Shown one piece after another: positions 44,175 through 52,961 of a stretch of DNA of 64,000 bases. Both the position numbers and the translations under genes were made by a program. The stretch's first letter is position 1. Each line of letters starts with the position of its first letter. This DNA is from Humidesulfovibrio sp. (GTDB taxonomy: Bacteria; Desulfobacterota; Desulfovibrionia; Desulfovibrionales; Desulfovibrionaceae), in assembly GCA_031292175.1 (NCBI GenBank), contig JARLHQ010000003.1:62001-126000 (forward strand). Reading direction: 5' to 3'. Below the pieces are notes generated by a model that was not told the DNA's origin, made no database searches, and saw only the letters and a list, made by a program, of their open reading frames with translations.

Positions 44175-45611
44175 ATGCCGACCGTTCTTGTGGTGGATGA
44201 CGACGATCTCTTCCGCGAACTCCTTTGCACTTCTATCGAGCGCAACGGCCATACGGCCATCGGAGCAGGAACTCTCGCCCAAGCCCGGCGTGCCCTGGTG
44301 GAGCGGGAAGTGGACGTGGTCTACCTCGACGTGCGGCTGCCCGACGGCTCAGGCATTGAGGCGCTGGAGGGCTTGCGCTCGGCCCAGGACCCGCCGGAGG
44401 TGATCATCGTCACCGGCCAGGGCGACCCGGATGGAGCGGAACTGGCCTTGCGCTGCGGCGCCTGGGACTACATCGAAAAGCCCGCCTCCGTGGACCGCAT
44501 GACCTTGCCCATGTTGCGCGCCCTCTCCTTCCGCTCGGAAAAACGTCGGCGCCATACCCCATCGTTGGTAGAACGATCCGGAATTATTGGGAAAAGCCAA
44601 CGGCTTGCAGCCTGCCTAGCCCAGGCGGGCATGGCCGCAGCCAGCGGCGTGGACGTGTTCATCACCGGCGAAACAGGGACCGGCAAGGAAATTTTCGCTC
44701 GGGCCATCCACGCCAGCGGTGGTCACGCCCAGGGGCCGTTCGTGGTCGTCGATTGCACGACGCTCCCTGGAAATCTTGCGGAAAGCGTTCTCTTCGGCCA
44801 CGAACGCGGTTCCTTCACCGGTGCCGACCGCCGGCAGACCGGCCTCATCGAGCAGGCCGACGGCGGCACGTTGTTTTTGGACGAGGTGGGCGAGCTCCCC
44901 CTCGGCATTCAGGCGAAATTCCTGCGCGTGCTGCAGGAACGCTGCTACCGGCCCGTTGGCGGCGGGCAGATGCACAAAAGTGACTTCCGGCTGGTGGCCG
45001 CCACCAACCGCGATCTCACGACCATGGCCAAGCGCGGCGAATTCCGCCACGACCTGCTGTACCGGTTGGGAGCCTTCTGCCTGGAGCTGCCACCCTTGCG
45101 TGAACGCGATGGCGACATCCAGGCCTTGCTGGAATGGCGGCTCGCGCGGCATGCCTCGCACACCCGCGACGCAAGCCCCTCGGCCAGCCCAGAGTACCTG
45201 GACCTCCTGCTCTCGCACAATTGGCCCGGCAATGTGCGCGAACTTCTGCAAACCGTGGACATGAGCCTTGTGGCCGCGCATGGTGAGAAAGTGCTGTTGC
45301 CCCAGCACCTGCCTCTGGAATTGCGTGTGCGGCTCATGCGCGGCCAGGTGGCTTCCCGGGCCTTTGCCGCGCACCCCCTCCTGGCTTCCACGGTGATCGA
45401 CCTGCGGCCTTGGCGGGAACACCGCGTGGATGTTCTGGAAAAAACGGAAAAAGACTACTTTTCCGCCTTGATGGCCTTTACCGCGGGCGATGCCGCCCAG
45501 GCCTCGGAATTATCCGGACTCAAGTCAGCCCGGCTTTATGAACTGCTCAACAAGCATGGCTTGGTGCGGGGACGGCGTGTGCAGGAGAATACTCCGGAAA
45601 GTCCGGAATAA
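44175..45611 (+). CDS. NtrC-like response regulator with GSFTGA variant loop
   Basis: 478 residues from the ATG behind GGAGG; the track begins at a TTG two codons earlier. Receiver domain 1-120 with VVDDDD, D in YLDVRLPDG and EKPAS. AAA+ domain with GETGTGKE, loop GSFTGA instead of GAFTGA, LFLDEVGELP and a terminal helix-turn-helix (AAQASELSGLKSARLYELLNKHG). GSFTGA variants exist in some NtrC-type proteins but are uncommon, so sigma54 activation should be tested. First gene of the signalling cluster. The AT-rich 230 nt upstream probably contain its promoter. Confidence 0.9.
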   Translation: MPTVLVVDDDDLFRELLCTSIERNGHTAIGAGTLAQARRALVEREVDVVYLDVRLPDGSGIEALEGLRSAQDPPEVIIVTGQGDPDGAELALRCGAWDYIEKPASVDRMTLPMLRALSFRSEKRRRHTPSLVERSGIIGKSQRLAACLAQAGMAAASGVDVFITGETGTGKEIFARAIHASGGHAQGPFVVVDCTTLPGNLAESVLFGHERGSFTGADRRQTGLIEQADGGTLFLDEVGELPLGIQAKFLRVLQERCYRPVGGGQMHKSDFRLVAATNRDLTTMAKRGEFRHDLLYRLGAFCLELPPLRERDGDIQALLEWRLARHASHTRDASPSASPEYLDLLLSHNWPGNVRELLQTVDMSLVAAHGEKVLLPQHLPLELRVRLMRGQVASRAFAAHPLLASTVIDLRPWREHRVDVLEKTEKDYFSALMAFTAGDAAQASELSGLKSARLYELLNKHGLVRGRRVQENTPESPE

Positions 45612-45766
45612 GTCCCCCACGCGGCAACTTACGGAAGGGATCATGCCACTGTTTTTGTGGCGCTGGGCCGCGCTGCGGCGTTTGGAACGAAATTTGATAC
45701 TCACTGAACGTTGCGCGGGTCCAAGAGGCCTTGGGCCATGCCGACCCGCCAATGGGAGGAAAGCCA

Positions 45767-46132
45767 ATGAGCAAAGTCCTCATCGCTGAAGACGACCCCA
45801 TCTCCCAGCGTTTCGTCTCCGCCATCGTGGAGCGGATGGGACACTGCGCCCTGGTGAGCCCAAACGGGCGCCATGCGTGGGAGGCCCTGACCGCCGAGAA
45901 CCATTTCAAACTGCTCATCACCGACATCATGATGCCCGGCATGGACGGAACGACGCTGATCCGCACACTGCGGGCGGATGAGCGCTTCAAGGACCTGCCC
46001 GTGGTGATCATGTCCGCGTTCATTGGCGTATCGGAAATTTCCAATCTTCTGGGCATCGGGGCCACATGGTTCATGCCCAAGCCAGTGGATCGCGCTGTGC
46101 TGGAGGATTATGTGAAGCGGGCCCTGGGATAG
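45767..46132 (+). CDS. Stand-alone CheY-like receiver
   Basis: 121 residues from MSKVLIAEDDPISQRFV behind GGGAGGAAAG; the track extends 12 codons upstream. The acidic pair is AEDDP, the phosphoacceptor sits in LITDIMMPGMDG, and the lysine in FMPKPV. There is no output domain. It could be a phosphorelay intermediate or single-domain output for the hybrid kinase that follows about 25 nt downstream. Confidence 0.9.
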   Translation: MSKVLIAEDDPISQRFVSAIVERMGHCALVSPNGRHAWEALTAENHFKLLITDIMMPGMDGTTLIRTLRADERFKDLPVVIMSAFIGVSEISNLLGIGATWFMPKPVDRAVLEDYVKRALG

Positions 46133-46156
46133 GCTTACAAGACAAGGCGGCCGTCC

Positions 46157-49100
46157 ATGCGTCATCCCCTGGTCCAGCGCCGAGACCACAGTCTCAGCCG
46201 ACCGCAGAACCGGCTCTGCCTCCGCGTCCAAGGCCCACGCCGCCGCCGGACGGGCCCGCGCCCAACAGGGCTTCTCGCCGCGGTCCTGTTCGCCGCAATC
46301 CTCTTTTTCCCGCAAGCCCCCTGGGGTCCACGGCAGGCCATGGCCGCCGCTCCCGAAGGCCAGGAGCTCGTGGCCGTGGTCCCGGCCAGCCTGCCCCCCT
46401 TCTACACCACCACCCCGGACGGCACGCCTTCCGGCTTCGCCGTGGAGGTCCTGCGCCAAGTGGCCGCCCGCGCGGGCTACCATCTGCGCATCATCACCAC
46501 GACCACGCCTGATGACGCCGGCCGCCTGCTGGAACAGGGCACCGCGCAGGTGCTGCCCGGCATGGGCGTCAGCCCGGAGCGCAGCCAGCGTTTTGCCTTC
46601 ACCCGGCCCATCGAAACCCACCCCGTGCACATCTTCACCCGCACCTCAGGCCCCCACCTTGAAAGCTTGGCCGCTCTGAGGGGGCTGCGGGTTTCGTTGC
46701 TCGCCGCCAGCATTCCCCTGGACCGACTGAGCAAAGATCAGGCGATCATCATCAACCAGTCCCAATCCCTGTCCCAGGCCCTGTTCGATCTCATTTCCGG
46801 CGGTACCGACGCCCTTGTTTTCCAAAGCCCTTTGGTGGAGCAGGCCGCCAGCGCCGCCGGGATCTCAGACCAACTCAGCCGCAGCCACCAACCCCTGTTC
46901 GAAGTGAGCGAGGCCATCGCCGTCAACCGCGGCCGCATGGACGTGCTGGCACGACTGGACGCGGCCTTGGGCAGCTACCGGGACACCCCGGCGTTCCGCT
47001 CCCTGTACCAGGCCTGGCACAAGGAGCCGGACCCGCCGTTTTTGCCTCCGACCACCCTCTGGATTGTGGCCGGCCTGTTCCTCGCCCTAACCGCATCGCT
47101 GCTCTTGTGGCGCTATGTGTCGCTCTTGCACATGAACCGCAAGCTCCTCACCGCGTTGGGCTCACGGGACAGCGCCCTGGCTGAGCTGCGCTTAACCCAG
47201 GACCGCATGGAGACCCTGCTCACCCTCACCCACATGGGTGGCGATGACACGGACAGCCTGATCAACTTCGCCCTGGAAGAGGGCGTGCGCCTCACCGGCA
47301 GCGGCATGGGCTTTCTTTTCTTTGTGGAGGGCGAGGACATCGACCTCTCCCGGGTGCACTGGTCACGCGGCGGCTTTCAGCATAACGTCGTGCCTGTGGC
47401 CCGCGTCTATCCCATTGCGCAGGCTGGACTTTGGGCCGAATGTCTGCGCACAAAAACCCCCTTGGTGATCAACGACTACGCCGCTGCCCCCGGTTTCAAG
47501 GAACTTCCCCCGGGCCACGCCAAACTTGAGCGCTTCATGGCCGTGCCCCTGGTGGAGAACGACCAGGCCGTGGCGGTCTTCGGCATGGCCAACAAAAGCA
47601 CGCCCTACGATGCCAACGACACCCGGCAGCTCCAGCTCTTTCTGGTCGGCCTGTGGCGGGTGCTGGCCTCCCGCCGTGATGCCGAGGCCATCCGCCAGGC
47701 CAAGGACTACGCCGAAAGCCTCATCGAGGGTGCCAACGCCATGCTCGTCGGGCTGGACACAGAGGGCCGCATCACCGTGTTCAATGCCGCTGCGGAGACC
47801 ATCAGCGGGTTCACCCGCGCCGAGGCGCTGGGGCGCGACTGGTTCCTCCTCGTACTGCCTGGACACCTGGCCACGGCCAGCGCAGCGCGCTACCGCGACT
47901 TCATGGCCGGGCGCGCGTCGTTGCCCCGGCAGCACGAAAGCGTGCTGCGCACCAAGTCTGGCCAGCTGCGGCACATCTCCTGGCAGAACAGCCTGCTCAG
48001 GCAGGCCGAGGCCGTCACCGGGACCATCTCCTATGGCATCGACATCACTGAGCAAAAACAAGCCGAGGCGAAGCTGCGCCGCCTGCACCGGGCCATTGAG
48101 CAAGTTGCCGAGGGGGTGCTCATTGCCGACGAGTCCGGACTGATCCTGTATGCCAACCCGGCCTTCGAACGCATGACGGGACTGAGGCGTGGCAGCGTGC
48201 CCCCCAGGGACCTGTCCGTGTTCGATCTCGACATTTCCGTGCTCGACCACCACAGCTTCGCCGTTTTGGGCGAGGGCCAGGAAAGGGCCTGGCGCGGCAC
48301 CTGCGTGTTCACTAAGTCCGGCTGCGCGCCCGTGGAGGTGGAGTTCACCGTGTCCGCCATCCGCAGCCGGGCAGACAGGCTGGTGAGCCATGTGGCCGTG
48401 TGCCGCGACGTCACCGAGAAGCGGCTCTTGGAGCACCAGCTCTGGCAAGCCCAAAAAATGGAGGCCCTGGGCACGCTGGCAGGTGGGATCGCGCATGACT
48501 TCAACAATCTGCTGGCGTCCATCATGGGCTTCACCGAGCTCGCCCTGGATGACACCACCAAGGAGTCGCGAGGACGCGCTTGCCTGGAGCGCGTGCTGGG
48601 GGCCAGCTTGCGTGCCCGCGAGCTGGTGCGCCAAATTCTTTCCTTCAGCCGCCGCAGCGAGCACAAGCTCAGGCACCTGCGCGCCGACAGCGTGGTGGCC
48701 GAGGCCCTCAAACTGCTGGAGGCTTCCCTGGCCAAGAACATCGACATCCAAAGCGAGCTGAACGCCGAGGCCACCATTCTGGCCGACCCCTCGCAGATCC
48801 ACCAGATCGTTATGAATCTGTGCACCAATGCCGCCCAGGCCATGCAGGGCACCGGCGGCCGGCTTCTTGTGCGCACCAGCGTCGGCCCGCTTCCGCCAGA
48901 ACTGGCCGCGCGTCACCGCCTACCGCCGGGCGAGTACCTCTCACTGCTGGTGGAGGACCAGGGGCCGGGCATTGGACCGGAGCTGCTCGTCCGCATCTTT
49001 GATCCCTTCTTCACCACCAAGGCGCCGGGCGAAGGCACCGGCCTCGGCCTGGCCGTCGTGCATGGCATCGTAACCAGCCTGGGTGGGACCGTGTGGGCGG

Positions 49101-49585
49101 AGAGCGAGCCGGGCCAGAGCACGCGTTTCCAGATCCTTCTGCCCACCCAGGCCAACGTCGAGGAAGCCCCGTGCAACGCCCCGTCCGGCGACCTGCGCGG
49201 GCAGGAGCGCATCCTCCTTGTGGACGACGAACCCGATCTGTTGGAGCTGGGTCAGCTGGCCCTGACTCCGCTAGGCTACCGCGTGGACACCCAAAGCTCG
49301 TCGGAAGCGGCGCTGCGACTGCTGCTGGACGAGCCCCACGCCTTTGACCTCGTCATCACCGACATGAACATGCCCCAGTTGAGCGGCGTGCAGCTTATCG
49401 AAGGCCTGCGCCCTGTGCGCCCCGATCTGCCCATCATCATCATCACCGGCTTCAGCAGGACCATCCCCCTGGATCGCCTGAAACCCCTTGGCGTTGTCCG
49501 GCTCCTGCCCAAGCCCTTTTCCACGAGCGAGCTGGCCCTGGCCGTACGCCAGGCGCTTGCTTCGCAAACAGGAGGGGAGTCATGA
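46157..49585 (+). CDS. Hybrid histidine kinase with periplasmic solute-binding domain
   Basis: 1142 residues. Arg-rich leader then membrane segment (GLLAAVLFAAILFFP); periplasmic SBP_bac_3-like domain about 70-290 (LVAVVPASLPPFYTTTPDGTPSGFAVEVLRQ is its start); membrane helix about 297-320; GAF domain about 345-510; two PAS domains about 525-770; HisKA with GGIAHDFNNLLASIMGF; HATPase with NLCTNAAQAM, EDQGPGIGPE and GTGLGLAVVHG; C-terminal receiver with LVDDEPD, VITDMNMPQ and LLPKPF. The solute-binding domain suggests direct sensing of a small periplasmic molecule, as in BvgS/EvgS. The stop overlaps the next receiver by 4 nt. Confidence 0.93.
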   Translation: MRHPLVQRRDHSLSRPQNRLCLRVQGPRRRRTGPRPTGLLAAVLFAAILFFPQAPWGPRQAMAAAPEGQELVAVVPASLPPFYTTTPDGTPSGFAVEVLRQVAARAGYHLRIITTTTPDDAGRLLEQGTAQVLPGMGVSPERSQRFAFTRPIETHPVHIFTRTSGPHLESLAALRGLRVSLLAASIPLDRLSKDQAIIINQSQSLSQALFDLISGGTDALVFQSPLVEQAASAAGISDQLSRSHQPLFEVSEAIAVNRGRMDVLARLDAALGSYRDTPAFRSLYQAWHKEPDPPFLPPTTLWIVAGLFLALTASLLLWRYVSLLHMNRKLLTALGSRDSALAELRLTQDRMETLLTLTHMGGDDTDSLINFALEEGVRLTGSGMGFLFFVEGEDIDLSRVHWSRGGFQHNVVPVARVYPIAQAGLWAECLRTKTPLVINDYAAAPGFKELPPGHAKLERFMAVPLVENDQAVAVFGMANKSTPYDANDTRQLQLFLVGLWRVLASRRDAEAIRQAKDYAESLIEGANAMLVGLDTEGRITVFNAAAETISGFTRAEALGRDWFLLVLPGHLATASAARYRDFMAGRASLPRQHESVLRTKSGQLRHISWQNSLLRQAEAVTGTISYGIDITEQKQAEAKLRRLHRAIEQVAEGVLIADESGLILYANPAFERMTGLRRGSVPPRDLSVFDLDISVLDHHSFAVLGEGQERAWRGTCVFTKSGCAPVEVEFTVSAIRSRADRLVSHVAVCRDVTEKRLLEHQLWQAQKMEALGTLAGGIAHDFNNLLASIMGFTELALDDTTKESRGRACLERVLGASLRARELVRQILSFSRRSEHKLRHLRADSVVAEALKLLEASLAKNIDIQSELNAEATILADPSQIHQIVMNLCTNAAQAMQGTGGRLLVRTSVGPLPPELAARHRLPPGEYLSLLVEDQGPGIGPELLVRIFDPFFTTKAPGEGTGLGLAVVHGIVTSLGGTVWAESEPGQSTRFQILLPTQANVEEAPCNAPSGDLRGQERILLVDDEPDLLELGQLALTPLGYRVDTQSSSEAALRLLLDEPHAFDLVITDMNMPQLSGVQLIEGLRPVRPDLPIIIITGFSRTIPLDRLKPLGVVRLLPKPFSTSELALAVRQALASQTGGES

Positions 49586-49986
49586 GCCAATGCATTCTTG
49601 TGGTTGACGACGACGGCGACGTGCGCGAATTGGTATGCCGGATGCTTGAGCAGGACGGCTACCGCGCCGTGCCGGCCGATGGCGGCAAACAGGCCCTGGA
49701 TCAACTCGGTCTGCTGAACCCGGACCTGGTCATCACCGACGTGGTTATGCCTGAGGTGGACGGATTCGAGGTGCTGCTCAAGCTGCGAAATCTGGCCCCA
49801 AAGGCCAAGGCCCTGGTGATATCGGGCGGCGGTCGCGTCGGCCCGGACATCTATCTGGAGACGGCAAGACGGCTCGGCGCCGGTGTCGTTTTGCGCAAGC
49901 CCTTCACCCGCGCCGAAATGCTCGAAGCCGTGCGGCAAGCCCTTGGCCAGAACACCGTCCTTCAACTCCACAGGCAGGAACCATGA
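49582..49986 (+). CDS. Stand-alone response-regulator receiver
   Basis: 134 residues: LVVDDDGD, phosphoacceptor in VITDVVMPEVDG, and LRKPF. No output domain follows. ATGA overlap with the hybrid kinase and a second ATGA overlap with the rubredoxin-domain gene make this the middle of a tightly coupled set. It is likely phosphorylated by the preceding hybrid kinase. Confidence 0.9.
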   Translation: MSQCILVVDDDGDVRELVCRMLEQDGYRAVPADGGKQALDQLGLLNPDLVITDVVMPEVDGFEVLLKLRNLAPKAKALVISGGGRVGPDIYLETARRLGAGVVLRKPFTRAEMLEAVRQALGQNTVLQLHRQEP

Positions 49987-50468
49987 CAATGCATTCTGAA
50001 ACCGAACCCTTGGCCGACGCCTTCGTCCGCCAATCCGTCGCCGCCGCCAAAAACCGCGTCCGCGCCCAGAAGGCCGCCCAAGAGGACAATCCCGTTCAGA
50101 CCCTGTTTCTGGCCTTGGCCCAGGGACAAGAAGTGCAGGCGAAGAAGGCCTTGCTGCTCCTGCGCGGGCGCATCGGCGTCACGACGGAGAACCTGGCCGA
50201 GGCGCTCCAGGAATCGCGCGAGATGGCCGTGGAGACCCTGCCATGGACCGTGCTGGCCCAGGCCGAGGGCGACCGCGCCGCAGGGGCCCTGCTGGTGCAG
50301 ATGGCCCGGGCCCAGGCAAGCCATCTGGCCGTGCACGAGGCCCCGCCCACCGAGGCGGCCGAGTATCACGTCTGCGCCATCTGCGGGCACATCCATCCAG
50401 GCGCGGATCCCGGCCGTTGTCCCGTGTGCCAAGCCCTGCCGGAAAAATTTATCGCCGTGCGAATCTGA
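49983..50468 (+). CDS. Helical protein with C-terminal rubredoxin-like domain
   Basis: 161 residues. Residues 1-120 are a helical region (ALAQGQEVQAKKALLLLRGR, NLAEALQESREMAVET, LLVQMARAQASHLAV). Residues about 125-161 (YHVCAICGHIHPGADPGRCPVCQ...FIAV) match the C-terminal rubredoxin-like domain of rubrerythrin, which binds one iron or zinc through four cysteines. The helical part lacks the EXXH pairs of a rubrerythrin di-iron site, so peroxidase activity is not expected. Coupled to the receiver gene by ATGA. A redox or metal-sensing adaptor in the signalling operon is my inference. Confidence 0.8.
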   Translation: MTMHSETEPLADAFVRQSVAAAKNRVRAQKAAQEDNPVQTLFLALAQGQEVQAKKALLLLRGRIGVTTENLAEALQESREMAVETLPWTVLAQAEGDRAAGALLVQMARAQASHLAVHEAPPTEAAEYHVCAICGHIHPGADPGRCPVCQALPEKFIAVRI

Positions 50469-50491
50469 GAAGCCGAGGGAGCTGCCGGGAC

Positions 50492-51328
50492 ATGTTGGTT
50501 GAAGCTCTGCACTACACCCGCGCTCGCCTTGGCGGCGAGTCGAACGCTTACGGACACCTGACCGAGCTGGTGGGAATATGGGCCAGGCAACGGCGACAAC
50601 GGCCGGCCTGGGCCGGACATCTGGCGCGCGCCCGGGCGCTGTGCTTGGCCGCGGCCGAATCCACGTTCCGTGAAACCCGACGCACAGCGCTGGTCTATGG
50701 GGCCGGCATTTTGAACGACATTCCGCTGGAACGGCTTTCGAGCCTATTCCGGCGAGTGGTGCTGGCGGACATGGCCTTTCTGCCCCGTACCGTCCACTTG
50801 GCCAAGGCTCTGGGCAATGTGGAGTTGATGCGCACCGACCTCACAGGCGTGCTGCACGCCCCGCCGCCATCGGAGTTCCTGGCCGCGCGCGCCCCGGCTC
50901 CCATGCCCGATCTCCGCCTCGGGCTAAAGGACGTGGACTTCGCCTATTCCGCGAACGTACTCTCGCAGCTGCCCCTCGCGGCCCTGGCGACGCTGGGCGA
51001 ACGCACTCCCGCCCCGGACCCGCAGCACCTCAAGGCCTACGCGGCCTCCCTGGTGCGCGCACATTTGGCTGCCCTGAAGATCCTGCCTTGTCCGGCCTGC
51101 CTGGTGACGGACTTTCAGGAGCAAGGCCTAGCGGGCGGACAAACACACTACGATGACAACCTGCTCTTCGGCGTGGACCCAGCCCTGCCAGGCGAGACCT
51201 GGACCTGGCGGTTGGCTCCGCGCGGCGAGGCGCACCCAGAGCTCGACATTGAACGCCACGTACTCGGCGCGCCCGACGTCCACGCGGGCCCTGACCACGA
51301 AATTCCTCATGGAGACCGCAATGCCTGA
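50492..51328 (+). CDS. Methyltransferase-like Rossmann protein, unknown function
   Basis: 278 residues from MLVEALHYTRARLGGE; the track start lies inside the previous gene. A nucleotide-binding-like stretch TALVYGAGILNDIPLERL, then FRRVVLADMAFLP and VDFAYSANVLSQLPL, follow the order of motif I, motif II and motif IV of class I methyltransferases, although the glycine motif is GAG rather than GxGxG. LPCPACLVTDFQEQGL is notable for its cysteines. I do not recognise the family. It sits between the rubredoxin-domain gene and the divergent kinase and overlaps the latter by 8 nt. Confidence 0.7.
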   Translation: MLVEALHYTRARLGGESNAYGHLTELVGIWARQRRQRPAWAGHLARARALCLAAAESTFRETRRTALVYGAGILNDIPLERLSSLFRRVVLADMAFLPRTVHLAKALGNVELMRTDLTGVLHAPPPSEFLAARAPAPMPDLRLGLKDVDFAYSANVLSQLPLAALATLGERTPAPDPQHLKAYAASLVRAHLAALKILPCPACLVTDFQEQGLAGGQTHYDDNLLFGVDPALPGETWTWRLAPRGEAHPELDIERHVLGAPDVHAGPDHEIPHGDRNA

Positions 51329-52793
51329 CCCCCATCCCGACCCGCTCGCTCAAGGACCCGCCCTGGACCGCGACGGCCAGACCACTGAACAGACACTCGG
51401 GCAGGCCATTGAGCAGGCCGCCGGACAAACCTCCGAACAACACGCGCCCATACCGCCAGATCCGGCCCACTGCCTGGAGAACGACATCCAGCGTATGCGC
51501 AGTCTGGAGCGGCAGGTGCACCTGAAGAATGAGGAAGCCGAAGGCTACGGGTTTGGTCTGGACGAGCAGCGCCTGCTCAACATCTTTTTCGACCTCGCTG
51601 CGGAATATGACTCGCGCCGCGATCTGCTCAACATCTGCGTGCTGCTGCCCATGATATTCTTCCAGCAAGAGGTGCGGGTGTATCTGCGCACCGCGCCCGA
51701 ATCCTGGCGGCTGGCGCGCAGCCTGACCCTTCCCAAGCACCTCCCGGACAGCGAGCCTCCGGCCGAGCCGACCGTGCGCGGCCGCCACTTCTACGCACCC
51801 ATCCGGGCCCGCCAGGACACCGCGGAACTGCTGGGCTTTCCGCTGGAGAAGGGCATCCTCGGCTGGATCGAGGTCGTCGGTGGCGCGGATCTGTCCGACA
51901 CCCGGAAACATTTCTTCGAGAAATACGCCGGGCGCATCGGCTACCAGATGCACAACCGCATGGCCCGCACGAAAAACCGCGAGCACCTGAGCTTCATCCA
52001 GAATCTCGTTGCGGACATCGGCCACAACGTCATCGTGCCCAATATGACCTTCAAACTCTTTTTCAACCGGCTGCGCGGCGCCATCTCCGCGCTGGAGGGC
52101 CTTATCCTGGAGGCCCCGGCCGACACCCCGCGCCCGTTCCTGCAAGAGCTGGATGCGCTGCAGGCCCGCATGCGCACGCAATACGAGGAGATTAACCGCC
52201 ACTACGAGCAAACCAGCCTGTTTCTGGAAACCCTGTTGCGCCGCAGGCACTTCGAGGAAGGCCGCTACGTTCTTGAAAAACGCCTAGTGAACCTGCGCCA
52301 CCAAGTGGTCGAGCCGCAGGTGGAGCGTTTCCGTCCGCGCCTTTCCGACCGGGGCGTGGCGATCGACCTGTCCATGGGCGGCATCCCGAACAAACCTGTG
52401 TTGCTCATGGCCGACTTGGGGCTCATCGCCCAGGTCTACGCCAATCTCTTCTCCAACGCCGTCAAATACACGCGCGCCGTCACCGGGTCCGACGGCCTGG
52501 CGAAGAAATTCATGGCCTACGGCTGGAGCGTGCTGCCCGATGTCTTCGGTCCCGGCCAGAATGGCGTGAAGCTTAACGTCTTCACAACCGGGCCCGTTAT
52601 TCCCGAGAAGGAACGCGAGGAACTTTTCCGTCCCGGCTTCCGCGCCAGCACCACCGGGCGGGAGCACGGGACCGGCCAGGGCTTGGCCTTCGTGCGCCAA
52701 GTGGTGGCCTTGCACGGTGGTCAGGTAGGTTACGAGGCCGCGCCCCTCGGCAACAACTTCTTCATCATCCTGCCCCTGGATCCGGGCCGTTAA
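51321..52793 (+). CDS. Divergent histidine-kinase-like protein
   Basis: 490 residues from MPDPHPDPLAQGP, where GGAG lies upstream and the stop of the previous gene overlaps by 8 nt. No membrane helix is visible, so it should be cytoplasmic. Residues about 70-210 are a GAF-like or unknown domain; a helical segment with IGHNVIVPNMTFKLFFNRL resembles a dimerisation/phosphoacceptor helix with His. The ATPase domain keeps the N box (LFSNAVKYT) and a G2 box (GTGQGLAFVRQVV), but the G1 box is VFTTGPVIP with no DXGXG aspartate. Catalysis is doubtful; a pseudokinase or phosphotransfer partner is possible. Confidence 0.82.
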   Translation: MPDPHPDPLAQGPALDRDGQTTEQTLGQAIEQAAGQTSEQHAPIPPDPAHCLENDIQRMRSLERQVHLKNEEAEGYGFGLDEQRLLNIFFDLAAEYDSRRDLLNICVLLPMIFFQQEVRVYLRTAPESWRLARSLTLPKHLPDSEPPAEPTVRGRHFYAPIRARQDTAELLGFPLEKGILGWIEVVGGADLSDTRKHFFEKYAGRIGYQMHNRMARTKNREHLSFIQNLVADIGHNVIVPNMTFKLFFNRLRGAISALEGLILEAPADTPRPFLQELDALQARMRTQYEEINRHYEQTSLFLETLLRRRHFEEGRYVLEKRLVNLRHQVVEPQVERFRPRLSDRGVAIDLSMGGIPNKPVLLMADLGLIAQVYANLFSNAVKYTRAVTGSDGLAKKFMAYGWSVLPDVFGPGQNGVKLNVFTTGPVIPEKEREELFRPGFRASTTGREHGTGQGLAFVRQVVALHGGQVGYEAAPLGNNFFIILPLDPGR

Positions 52794-52961
52794 ACCCCTG
52801 GAGCGCCTCTGGCGGGCGGGCGGCAGCAATGTTCATCCGCGCGTTAGGCGCGCGGGGGACCGCTCATCTAACGGCTGGCGCCCCCCGTTGCGGTGCGGGC
52901 GGCGCGAGAGAATCCACCGGCGCATGAATCCCCTTTTTCCATTTCCCCCAAAAAAGTCTTC

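Noticed and set aside
45683-45698. TGGAACGAAATTTGAT, sigma54-like promoter before the 45767 receiver gene
   Set aside because: The -24 GG is present but the -12 element is GA rather than GC, and the spacing leaves one of two invariant positions unmet. Too weak to call.
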